Below, piece after piece: positions 41,854 to 48,954 of a stretch of 64,000 nt of DNA (the first letter of the stretch is position 1; every line of letters starts with the position of its first letter). The translations under genes were made by a program, and so were the position numbers. A model generated the notes under the pieces. The model was not told where the DNA came from, did not search any database, and saw only the letters and a program-made list of their open reading frames with translations. The DNA lies in assembly GCA_017456145.1 (NCBI GenBank), contig JAFTJZ010000039.1:1-64000 (forward strand), written 5' to 3'. Source of the stretch: Clostridia bacterium (lineage in GTDB: Bacteria; Bacillota; Clostridia; Oscillospirales; CAG-272).

Positions 41854-42540
41854 ATGATGGAATACAATGCATCAATCGTCGCCGAAATGGTAAAAAAGGT
41901 GCTTGCCGAGCTGGAGAACAAGCCCACCGCGCAGCCCAAGGAAACTGTACAGAGTAAGAGTGCCGACGGAGAGATCCCCGTGGGTATCTCCAACCGCCAT
42001 ATTCACCTCTCACGCGCTGACGTTGACACCCTGTTCGGCGCGGGCTACGAGCTGACTCCCATGAAGGATCTCTCACAGCCCGGACAGTATGCTTGCAAGG
42101 AGACACTGACGCTGGTCGGTCCCTCCATGCGCGCCATCGAAGGTGTCCGTGTTCTCGGCCCGATCCGCAAGGCGTCGCAGGTTGAGATCTCCAAGACCGA
42201 TTCCTTCACGCTTAAGGTCAAACCGCCCGTACGCGAGTCGGGTAAGATCGACGGCTCCGCGCCCGTGATTATCGTCGGGCCCAAGGGAATTGTTTCCCTG
42301 AAGGAGGGCTGCATTATCGCTAACCGCCATATCCATATGAGTCCCGATGATGCCAAAAAATTCAACGTTACAGACGGCGATTATATTGACGTGGATGTCA
42401 ATTCCGGTACGCGCCGTACCCGCTGGTTTGATGTTCAGATCCGCGTGAATGAGCAGTTCCGTCTGGAAATGCACGTGGATACCGACGATGCCAATGCAGT
42501 TGGTATTGGTAACGGCAGCACGGTAACGGTTGTAAAATAA
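41854..42540 (+). CDS. pduL: PduL-type phosphotransacylase with N-terminal encapsulation peptide
   Basis: This 228-residue enzyme converts acyl-CoA plus phosphate to acyl phosphate plus CoA, recycling CoA inside the compartment. Residues 3-21 (YNASIVAEMVKKVLAELE) are a targeting helix, followed by a Lys/Thr/Pro/Gln linker. The two zinc-binding repeats are intact: GISNRHIHLS and ANRHIHMSPDDA. The fold is unrelated to Pta and is the usual microcompartment form. Two adjacent ATGs (41854, 41857) follow GAGAAAGG. The product goes to acetate kinase at the start of the operon. Confidence 0.95.
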   Translation: MMEYNASIVAEMVKKVLAELENKPTAQPKETVQSKSADGEIPVGISNRHIHLSRADVDTLFGAGYELTPMKDLSQPGQYACKETLTLVGPSMRAIEGVRVLGPIRKASQVEISKTDSFTLKVKPPVRESGKIDGSAPVIIVGPKGIVSLKEGCIIANRHIHMSPDDAKKFNVTDGDYIDVDVNSGTRRTRWFDVQIRVNEQFRLEMHVDTDDANAVGIGNGSTVTVVK

Positions 42541-42601
42541 GGAGCGATCGGGGGCGGCCCCGAGGAGGAGCACGGGATGCGGGGCACTGTCCCGAACCCC
42601 G

Positions 42602-42631
42602 CCAAAAGCTTTCTTGAAAGAAAACTTTTGG
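42602..42631. repeat. Intergenic hairpin element, copy after pduL
   Basis: CCAAAAG-C-TTTCTT pairs with AAGAAA-A-CTTTTGG with one mismatch. The prefix CTGTCCCGAACCCCGCCAAAAG matches the copies near 1-20 and 35970. Additional CGGGACCCTGTCCCG symmetry lies at about 42707-42721, before the EutN-like gene. Confidence 0.55.
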
Positions 42632-42737
42632 ATTTCAAAGAACGTTGGTTCGGGATTTGATTCGCTGAACGGTTTCGTTTGCCCAAAGGTGGGCAGAGCA
42701 AGATACGGGACCCTGTCCCGTTGCACAGGAGAATTTT

Positions 42738-42986
42738 ATGTTAAAAGGAAAAGTCGTATCTAACATCGTTTCGACCAGAAAGCAAGCGGCTCTTGTCGGC
42801 TCCAAGTTTTTGGAGGTTCGTCTGATCGAAAACAATGAGATGACCGATAAATTTATTATAGCCGTGGACAGTGTTGGAGCCGGTATCGGTGAGATCGTCC
42901 TGATTACCACGGGCAGCGGCGCACGTTTGGCGCTGCACAACAAGGAAACACCGACCGATGCGGTGGTTGTGGGTATTGTCGATTGA
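42738..42986 (+). CDS. BMC-P vertex protein (EutN/CcmL family)
   Basis: This 82-residue protein forms pentamers that cap the vertices of the polyhedral shell. Characteristic features are the opening MLKGKVVSNIVST, the KFLEVRLI strand, AVDSVGAGIGEIVLITTGSGARL and the closing DAVVVGIVD. It is the only BMC-P gene in the window and is sufficient for closure of a shell. AGGAGAAT precedes the ATG. Confidence 0.95.
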   Translation: MLKGKVVSNIVSTRKQAALVGSKFLEVRLIENNEMTDKFIIAVDSVGAGIGEIVLITTGSGARLALHNKETPTDAVVVGIVD

Positions 42987-43056
42987 CAAGGTCTTACAGC
43001 GCGGATGATCGCGTTTCTGTTGGCTTTTCATCGTTGTTAAAGGAGCTAATATCATT

Positions 43057-44388
43057 TTGGAACTGAACGAGTTAAAGTCGCTGCTCCAAGCCGCCGGCGT
43101 TGTTGGTGCGGGGGGCGCGACATTCCCTACATATGTCAAACTCGCGCCCGGCGCAGACACTCTGGTGATCAACGCCGCGGAGTGTGAGCCTTTGTTATAT
43201 ACGGATCTGACGATTATGGAGCTGCACATGGATAAGGTGCTGTCCGGTATTCGTACCGTGATGGAGGCAGCCTCGATCCCCTCCGCTTTGATCGGTATCA
43301 AGTCGAGCAAGGGAAAGCTGCTCCACCTGATGCATGGTCAGGAGCTTGCACCCGGGATCAAAGTCTGCTTGCTCCCCGACGTCTACCCGATGGGCGATGA
43401 GATCAATTTGATCTATGAAACGACGGGGCGCCTTGTGCCTCCCGGTAAGTTGCCCATGACTGTGGGTGTGATCGTCATGAATCTGGAGACGGTATATAAT
43501 ATTCATCTGGCACGCTATGAAGATCGGCCCGTCATTGAGAAGTGGCTGACGATCAACGGCAACGTCAAGCCTTGCGTGATCCGCGTTCCGTTGGGCGTTC
43601 GCGTGCGGGATCTGTTTTTACAATTGGGCATCAAGGTGCCCGCCGGTCACGTTGTGATGGATGGTGGCCCTTCAATGGGGCGTATCATTGACATCAATAC
43701 CGCAATTGTGACCAAAGCGACCAAGGGACTTTTGATCCTGCCTGAGGATATTCCCGCAGTCGTGACCAAGCAGCGTGATATGCGTGTGCAGCTTGCCATG
43801 GCATCCTCCGCTTGCTGCGGCTGCTCCCGTTGTACCGATCTTTGCCCCCGTGCTCTGCTCGGCTATCCGCTCGAGCCCCACAAGCATATCCGTGTGACGG
43901 TTTCCTCCGAGCATATCAACCCCGAGGAGGTGCTCTCCGCGACACTTTGCTGCGCTTGCGGGATATGCGAGATCGCAGCCTGCTGTCAGGAAATCTCGCC
44001 TCGCGCCGTCATCGCCGAGCATAAGACCATTCTCGGCAAGGCGAAGATGCGTTTTACGGCGACCGATGACTCACAATATAAGGTCAGCCCCGATCGTGCA
44101 TACCGTCAGATGTCCTCTGCGCGCTGGATGCAATATCTGGGCGTGGATCGATATAGCGCACATCCCGAATACATTTCCGAGATGCCGCAGTTCGATCGCG
44201 TCGAGATCCGGCTCAGTCAGCATATCGGTGTACCTTCCGTGCCTCGGGTTGCTGTCGGAAATCCGGTTAGCGTCGGGCAGATGATTGCCGCTCCCGCAGG
44301 CGGTCTCTCCGTTGCTCAGCACGCCCCGATCGACGGAACCGTGGTCGCTCTGGACGCCAATCGTATCGTCATTGAGGCGGTACGCTGA
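43057..44388 (+). CDS. pduS: PduS-like flavin/Fe-S electron-transfer protein
   Basis: This 443-residue RnfC-like protein has a flavin- or NADH-binding domain (GAGGATFPTYVKL and NAAECEPLLYTD near the N-terminus), an SLBB-like segment and two Fe-S cysteine clusters. C-x2-C-x2-C-x3-CP is at about 253-263 and CCACGICEIAACC at about 297-309, the latter with altered spacing. PduS-type proteins move electrons or reactivate cofactors across the shell together with PduT. The start is TTG, 11 bases after AAAGGAG. No corrinoid enzyme is encoded in the window, so a role in NAD+/NADH or ferredoxin balance of the lumen is more likely than cobalamin reduction. Confidence 0.88.
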   Translation: MELNELKSLLQAAGVVGAGGATFPTYVKLAPGADTLVINAAECEPLLYTDLTIMELHMDKVLSGIRTVMEAASIPSALIGIKSSKGKLLHLMHGQELAPGIKVCLLPDVYPMGDEINLIYETTGRLVPPGKLPMTVGVIVMNLETVYNIHLARYEDRPVIEKWLTINGNVKPCVIRVPLGVRVRDLFLQLGIKVPAGHVVMDGGPSMGRIIDINTAIVTKATKGLLILPEDIPAVVTKQRDMRVQLAMASSACCGCSRCTDLCPRALLGYPLEPHKHIRVTVSSEHINPEEVLSATLCCACGICEIAACCQEISPRAVIAEHKTILGKAKMRFTATDDSQYKVSPDRAYRQMSSARWMQYLGVDRYSAHPEYISEMPQFDRVEIRLSQHIGVPSVPRVAVGNPVSVGQMIAAPAGGLSVAQHAPIDGTVVALDANRIVIEAVR

Positions 44389-44405
44389 AGAAAGGTTAGA
44401 AAACT

Positions 44406-44951
44406 ATGTATCAAGCCATTGGAGTTATAGAATTGAAGAGTATTGCCAAGGGTATTGAGGCTTGTGACGTTGCGCTCAAGAGCGCAGGGATTCGCTTGGT
44501 CTCCTCGCACCCCTCCTGCCCGGGAAAATACGAAATTATCATCACGGGAAATATCTCAAGCGTGACCGCCTCGATCGACGTGGTTCGCGCCCGCTTTAGT
44601 GCGTCGTTGATCGATACCTCGATTATGGGACGCATTGATCCGACCGTGATCACCGCTTTGTTTGGCACGCAAGCTGCCGGAAGAGAGGGGAGCGTCGGTG
44701 TTATTGAGACCTTTTCGGCGGCAAGTGCCATCAAGGCGGCAGATATTGCGGTCAAGACGGCAAAGGTTGAGATTTACGATCTGCGTATCTCCCGCGGCAT
44801 GGGCGGTAAGGGCATCGTCATTATGACGGGCGATGTCGGAGATGTGACCGCCTCGGTGGAGGCGGGCGCAAAATATGCGGCGGATCAGGGCTTGCTGGGC
44901 AACAGCACGGTCATTCCCGCACCGCATAAAGAGCTTTGGGAGCAATTGTAA
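44406..44951 (+). CDS. pduT: PduT-like tandem BMC-T shell protein with central Fe-S site
   Basis: This 181-residue protein consists of two BMC domains (1-90 and 95-181: MYQAIGVIELKSIAKG and GSVGVIETFSAASAIKAAD) and forms pseudo-hexameric trimers. HPSCPGKY places a cysteine at residue 38, the position that holds the [4Fe-4S] cluster in the pore of PduT. It follows the PduS-like gene by 17 bases, consistent with the known PduS-PduT pairing. The trimer is therefore a likely electron conduit through the shell. Confidence 0.9.
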   Translation: MYQAIGVIELKSIAKGIEACDVALKSAGIRLVSSHPSCPGKYEIIITGNISSVTASIDVVRARFSASLIDTSIMGRIDPTVITALFGTQAAGREGSVGVIETFSAASAIKAADIAVKTAKVEIYDLRISRGMGGKGIVIMTGDVGDVTASVEAGAKYAADQGLLGNSTVIPAPHKELWEQL

Positions 44952-44952
44952 T

Positions 44953-45336
44953 ATGGAAGATAACAAATTGAGTCTGGACCAAATGCACGATAAAATGCGC
45001 ATCGTGCAGGAGCTGGTTCCCGGCAGACAGATCACACTGGCGCATATCATCGCAAATCCCGGACAGATCCTCTACCAAAAGCTGGGTCTTGATCCCGCAG
45101 TGGAATATTCGCGTTCTGCCATCGGTGTGCTGACCATCAGCCCCTCCGAGACGGCGGTCATTGCCGCGGATATTGCCATTAAATCCTCCAACGCCGACCT
45201 TGGCTTTGTCGACCGTTTCAGCGGTACACTGATCCTGACGGGTACGGTCTCCGCCGTCGAGTCCTCCTTTAACGCCATTGCAACCTATGTGCGCGACAAG
45301 CTGGGCTTTACCGTCTGTGAGGTCACAAGAACCTGA
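44953..45336 (+). CDS. EutS/PduU-like circularly permuted BMC-H protein
   Basis: This 127-residue protein has an N-terminal extension, VQELVPGRQITLAHIIANPG, which forms the beta-barrel cap typical of PduU and EutS. A permuted BMC domain follows (AIGVLTISPSETAVIAADIAIKSS, FSGTLILTGTVSAVESSFNAI). Such hexamers block or gate the pore and, in PduU, interact with PduV. The gene begins one base after the stop of the PduT-like gene and precedes the EutP/PduV GTPase, so a PduU-PduV type partnership is plausible. The ribosome site is weak, so coupling to upstream translation is likely. Confidence 0.9.
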   Translation: MEDNKLSLDQMHDKMRIVQELVPGRQITLAHIIANPGQILYQKLGLDPAVEYSRSAIGVLTISPSETAVIAADIAIKSSNADLGFVDRFSGTLILTGTVSAVESSFNAIATYVRDKLGFTVCEVTRT

Positions 45337-45360
45337 TGAGAAGGCGGCAAGCATTCAACT

Positions 45361-45888
45361 GTGAAAAAACTGATATTGATCGGTCGTGTCGCCGCAGGGA
45401 AGACGACACTGATGCAAGCACTCAAGGGGGAGCAGCTTTCCTACTGTAAAACGCAGTACGTTTACTATACCGATACCATCATCGACACCCCCGGTGAGTA
45501 TACAGAAAACGGGCGACTGGCATCGGCACTTGCGCTGTATACCTACGAGGCGGATGTGGTCGGATTGCTGATCTCGTCCAATTATCCCTACAACCCTTTC
45601 CCTCCCAACTGCACCACGTCCTGCAATCGCGACGTGATCGGCCTTGTGACGGGCATTGATAAGCCCGACGGCAATCCCGAGCGCGTGGAGCGCTGGCTGC
45701 GGCTGGCAGGATGCAAAACGGTCTTTCACATCAGCTCGTATACGGGTGAGGGAATCCGCGACGTCATCGCCTATCTGGACGATGGTACGGATGAGAGGAT
45801 CTCTCCCCCGGAGGCTGCCGCGCAGACCGCCAATCACACCGAAAGAAACGCAGCGACTGTCGCCTGCGACGAGGTGAGTCATGAGTAA
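45361..45888 (+). CDS. EutP/PduV-family GTPase-like protein
   Basis: This 175-residue P-loop protein of the EutP/PduV family has GRVAAGKTTL (Walker A) and DTPGEY (G3). The G4 position, normally TKxD, reads TGID, so guanine specificity may be relaxed. The C-terminal 25 residues are a polar, likely unstructured tail. PduV is implicated in microcompartment movement, and EutP relatives have also been linked to acetate kinase activity. The start is GTG. The ParA-type gene starts 8 bases before this one ends, indicating translational coupling and a shared task. Confidence 0.85.
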   Translation: MKKLILIGRVAAGKTTLMQALKGEQLSYCKTQYVYYTDTIIDTPGEYTENGRLASALALYTYEADVVGLLISSNYPYNPFPPNCTTSCNRDVIGLVTGIDKPDGNPERVERWLRLAGCKTVFHISSYTGEGIRDVIAYLDDGTDERISPPEAAAQTANHTERNAATVACDEVSHE

Positions 45889-46672
45889 AACCAAAGTTAT
45901 CTGCTTTGCCAATAACAAAGGCGGCAGCGGAAAATCCACCACCTGCTCCAACGTGGGCTATAACCTCTCGCAGATGGGAAAGAGAGTGCTGCTGATCGAC
46001 GGCGATATGCAGCTCAATCTGACGCTCTCCTTCTTCCCTGAGGACATAGCGCTTGGCTTTGTGCAGAGTGGCAATAATCTTTACACTGCCATCAAGGAGC
46101 AAAAGTCACTGCAGGAGTATATCGTTCACACACCGTATGACGGCGTGGATATCGTTCCTTCCTCCACTTTGATGAGCTCCATTGAGTATGAGCTGTTCAC
46201 CAAGTGGCAAAGGGAATTTATTCTGCGCAAGTGCCTGGAGCCCGTCAAGGCAACGGGGGTTTACGATTACGTGCTGATCGATTCTCCTCCGACGCTGGGG
46301 GGCTGGGTCATGAATATTATGTGTGCGTCGGATTATTTGGTCGTTCCCGTAGAGGCAAGTCCTTGGGGACTGTTTGGACTGGCGAATATGTTTGATTTCG
46401 TCGGGCAGGTGCGCCAGATTGCACCGAATCTCAACATTCTGGGCATCGCGATCACCAAGGCGGATGAGAGAAAGAACTACTTCCACCAGACGGTTGACGC
46501 ATTACGCGGATATGAAAATATCAAATTGCTTGAAAATTATATTCGCATCGACAGCTCGATCGAGTGGGCACAGGACAACAGCAAGCCCGTTGGCGCCTAC
46601 AAGAAGAGCAGCCGCAGCGCGAAGGAATATTATGATTTGACAAAGGAGATCTTAGAATATGCCGATCGGTAA
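45881..46672 (+). CDS. ParA/MinD-type ATPase, candidate microcompartment-positioning protein (McdA-like)
   Basis: This 263-residue protein has a deviant Walker A, NNKGGSGKST (signature Lys 13 and Lys 18), Walker A' LLIDGDMQ (40-42) and Walker B YVLIDSPP (Asp 134). The C-terminal part contains a basic YKKSSRSAKEYY stretch, as used by ParA proteins for nonspecific DNA binding. ParA ATPases bind the nucleoid when ATP-bound and are released by an adaptor that stimulates hydrolysis. The location within the shell operon, overlapping an EutP/PduV gene and the small disordered protein, argues for positioning the compartment and not plasmids. No ParB or parS-like repeat is nearby. Confidence 0.85.
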   Translation: MSKTKVICFANNKGGSGKSTTCSNVGYNLSQMGKRVLLIDGDMQLNLTLSFFPEDIALGFVQSGNNLYTAIKEQKSLQEYIVHTPYDGVDIVPSSTLMSSIEYELFTKWQREFILRKCLEPVKATGVYDYVLIDSPPTLGGWVMNIMCASDYLVVPVEASPWGLFGLANMFDFVGQVRQIAPNLNILGIAITKADERKNYFHQTVDALRGYENIKLLENYIRIDSSIEWAQDNSKPVGAYKKSSRSAKEYYDLTKEILEYADR

Positions 46673-47033
46673 GAACAGCATTTCCCGCGTAGCCGGTGAG
46701 CCGGCAGTTGAGTCTGAAAAAAAGACCGCAGCCGCCGAGACATCCGCAAAAGACCCCAAGCCCGCTGCCCCTGAGAATGTCGCAGCTGCCAAGCCCGCGA
46801 CCACCGCCAAAACCACCAAGCCCCGAACCACAGCCGCAACCAAGGCCTCTGGCTCCTCTGCGCCCAAAAAGAGCGCACCCAAAAAAGCCGCCGCCCCCAA
46901 AACCGAGACGGTTGAGCGGATCGAGACCGTCGCCAAGACTGTGACCAAGGCTGCCAAGCCCGCCCCCGCCAAGAGCGAGGATGTCAAGGCGTACGTTACC
47001 ATTACAGATGAACTTCCGACCTACCTGCTTTGA
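46659..47033 (+). CDS. Intrinsically disordered Ala/Lys/Pro-rich protein, candidate ParA adaptor (McdB-like)
   Basis: This 124-residue protein contains about 27 Ala, 19 Lys and 12 Pro, has no Cys or Trp, and has a net positive charge of about 9. A distinct N-terminus, MPIGKNSISRVA, and C-terminus, DVKAYVTITDELPTYLL, flank a low-complexity basic middle. It overlaps the ParA gene by 14 bases. ParA-stimulating partners commonly carry a basic, disordered N-terminus and a separate cargo-binding end. The ordered C-terminal end could bind a shell protein. The carboxysome McdB C-terminal Trp is absent, so this would be a different adaptor type. Confidence 0.65.
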   Translation: MPIGKNSISRVAGEPAVESEKKTAAAETSAKDPKPAAPENVAAAKPATTAKTTKPRTTAATKASGSSAPKKSAPKKAAAPKTETVERIETVAKTVTKAAKPAPAKSEDVKAYVTITDELPTYLL

Positions 47034-47106
47034 TGGTCGGTATTCATACACGCGTCCCATAAGAAAGTAAATAATATAAATCTACAACATAGAGGAGAGT
47101 AAAAAA

Positions 47107-47955
47107 ATGTTAGCTACTTTGAATGACGTATTACCCCGCGCGAAAGCCGAGCATTACGCTGTCGGTCTGTTTAACACCGTTGACCTTGAGATGGCAAAGG
47201 GCGTTATCGCCGCTGCCGAGGAGCTGCGCGCTCCCATCATCATCGGTACTGCAGAGGTTCTGACCCCCTTCGCATCGCTGGAGGATCTGTCTTCCTTCCT
47301 GATCCCGCTGGCAAAGAAGGCAACCGTTCCGGTCGTTCTGCACTTTGACCACGGTCTGAACCTTTCCATGGTTAAGAAGGCAATCCAGCTGGGTTTCACA
47401 TCCGTTATGTACGACTGCTCCACCGACGACTACTATTCCAACATGGGTCGTGTTCGTTGCCTGGTTCAGTATGCGCATGACAGAGGCGTAACCGTTGAGG
47501 CAGAGCTTGGTCACGTCGGTGCAAACGACGGCAGTGCCGAGAACCACGGCCCCGGCGACCACAGCATCTACACCGATCCCGCACAGGCGAAGGAGTATGC
47601 AGAGGCTACCGGTGTTGACGCACTGGCAATCGCTATCGGTACCGCTCACGGTGCATATAAGTCCAAGCCGAAGCTCGATTTTGAGAGACTGGAAACCATT
47701 GCCAACATGATCAAGACACCTCTGGTTCTGCACGGCGGCTCGGGTCTGTCCGATGACGACTTCAAGCAGGCCGTTGCCAAGGGTATCTCTAAGATCAACA
47801 TTTTCACCGATATCAACGCTGCCTTCGCAAAGACCGCCGCTGCTATGTACAAGCCCGGCATGGGTCAGACCGACCTGATGCCCGCCGTCAAGCAGGCTGT
47901 CAAAGAGGCAACCATGGAGAAGATTAAGCTGTTCGGTGCTGCCGGCAGATATTGA
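47107..47955 (+). CDS. fba: Class II fructose-bisphosphate (or tagatose-bisphosphate) aldolase
   Basis: This 282-residue zinc-dependent TIM-barrel aldolase has LHFDHG (metal His and catalytic Asp), EAELGHVG, TAHGAY, LHGGSGLSDDD and KINIFTD all in place. It catalyses reversible aldol cleavage or condensation of DHAP with glyceraldehyde-3-phosphate or a related aldose. As the last gene of the microcompartment operon (73 bases after the disordered protein), it could recapture DHAP released by the class II aldolase, or could act on tagatose-1,6-bisphosphate. It carries no targeting peptide, so it should be cytosolic. RBS GAGGAG lies 8 bases before ATG. Confidence 0.9.
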   Translation: MLATLNDVLPRAKAEHYAVGLFNTVDLEMAKGVIAAAEELRAPIIIGTAEVLTPFASLEDLSSFLIPLAKKATVPVVLHFDHGLNLSMVKKAIQLGFTSVMYDCSTDDYYSNMGRVRCLVQYAHDRGVTVEAELGHVGANDGSAENHGPGDHSIYTDPAQAKEYAEATGVDALAIAIGTAHGAYKSKPKLDFERLETIANMIKTPLVLHGGSGLSDDDFKQAVAKGISKINIFTDINAAFAKTAAAMYKPGMGQTDLMPAVKQAVKEATMEKIKLFGAAGRY

Positions 47956-47970
47956 TTTTTATCAATGTAA

Positions 47971-48003
47971 AAGGAGAGACTACCCTTTGTGGGGTCTCTC
48001 CTT
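47971..48003. terminator. Terminator of the microcompartment operon
   Basis: AAGGAGAGAC (47971-47980) pairs with GTCTCTCCTT (47994-48003), extended by CCC/GGG. It lies between convergent genes and may serve both. Confidence 0.65.
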
Positions 48004-48015
48004 CCCTTTATACTG

Positions 48016-48762
48016 TTACCCGTCCGTGCTTTGTCGGATGTATTCCGTCGGGGTCATGCCGGTGCGCTCCTTGAAAATGTGGGAGAAGTAGTACTGCCCC
48101 GAAAAGCCGCAGACCTCAGCAACGGCGGATATTTTTAGATTGCCCTCTCGCAAAAGCAGCTTTGCCTTGCCAAGGCGAAAGTCCAGCAGCCATTGCCGTG
48201 GAGAGAGATGATATTGCCGCGTGAACAGCTTGCGAAAATATACCTCGCTGATATTGCATTGGGCGGCAAGCGTGGCGTTGGTCAGATGCGGGTCGCCGTA
48301 GTGCTTTTCTATGTGTGCCAGCGCAGGAGCAAGCAGCGTACTGACGGGCGGCGTGAGCAGACGGTGGAGCATTTCATAAAACAAGCTCATCATTTGCAGC
48401 TCGTGTCCGCCCATCAAATGTAGCGTTCGCAACTTTTCGTATGTTGCAAGGTATGGCTCCGCATTGTCTATCGGAAATAGGATCGGCGTGTGGCAAATGG
48501 GAGAGGCACATCGAAAATTGATCAGAGGAAACCTCCCACCGACGTTGCCGCGAATGGTATAGCCCTCACCCTCCGGGAGTAGAATGGCACAGCCGCGATG
48601 CGAAACATAGTCAATTCCGTTGTGGGTGTAGGTGATCCTCCCGCTCTCACAAAAGGACAGCCCGTAGTATTTTCGGCGGTGCATCTGCTCGTATCTGCCG
48701 CGCTTGGAATGGACGGTCATCATGCTGATCAATTCGGTAACGATGATATCCTTTTCTGTCAT
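48016..48762 (-). CDS. AraC-family transcriptional regulator
   Basis: This 248-residue protein has an N-terminal cupin-like domain (RYEQMHRRKYYGLSFCESG, then HRGCAILLPEGEGY) and a C-terminal pair of helix-turn-helix units (LTNATLAAQCNISEVYFRKLF, and KISAVAEVCGFSGQYYFSHIFKERTGMTPTEYI, a textbook AraC signature). It is divergent from the dehydrogenase operon at 48955 across a 190-base gap that holds both promoters, so it most likely controls that operon. It is convergent with, and therefore probably not the regulator of, the microcompartment operon. Confidence 0.9.
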   Translation of the reverse strand: MTEKDIIVTELISMMTVHSKRGRYEQMHRRKYYGLSFCESGRITYTHNGIDYVSHRGCAILLPEGEGYTIRGNVGGRFPLINFRCASPICHTPILFPIDNAEPYLATYEKLRTLHLMGGHELQMMSLFYEMLHRLLTPPVSTLLAPALAHIEKHYGDPHLTNATLAAQCNISEVYFRKLFTRQYHLSPRQWLLDFRLGKAKLLLREGNLKISAVAEVCGFSGQYYFSHIFKERTGMTPTEYIRQSTDG

Positions 48763-48809
48763 ACGATCCTCCCGCCATCGGTTGTACCGATGATGTGCAT
48801 TATTACATC

Positions 48810-48838
48810 ATTGTATCATATCTCGCAAGGAAAATCAA
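48810..48838 (-). promoter_or_regulatory. Promoter for the AraC gene at 48762
   Basis: On the minus strand TTGATT (48838-48833), 17 bases, TACAAT (48815-48810). Confidence 0.75.
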
Positions 48839-48889
48839 TGATTTTTCTCAAAATGTATCGGAAAAACAAAATCAATATCGTTTTGTTTA

Positions 48890-48918
48890 TTGAAAAATAA
48901 TGTGCGAAAGTATATAAT
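48890..48918 (+). promoter_or_regulatory. Promoter for the dehydrogenase operon
   Basis: TTGAAA (48890-48895), 17 bases, TATAAT (48913-48918), with the start codon 36 bases on. Confidence 0.8.
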
Positions 48919-48954
48919 GAAACAATAAACCATGCAATTTTCAAGGAGGTTGGC

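Noticed and set aside
45881-47033. Plasmid or chromosome partition parAB locus
   Set aside because: No ParB helix-turn-helix, parS-like repeats or origin genes are present, and the genes overlap an EutP/PduV gene inside a shell operon.
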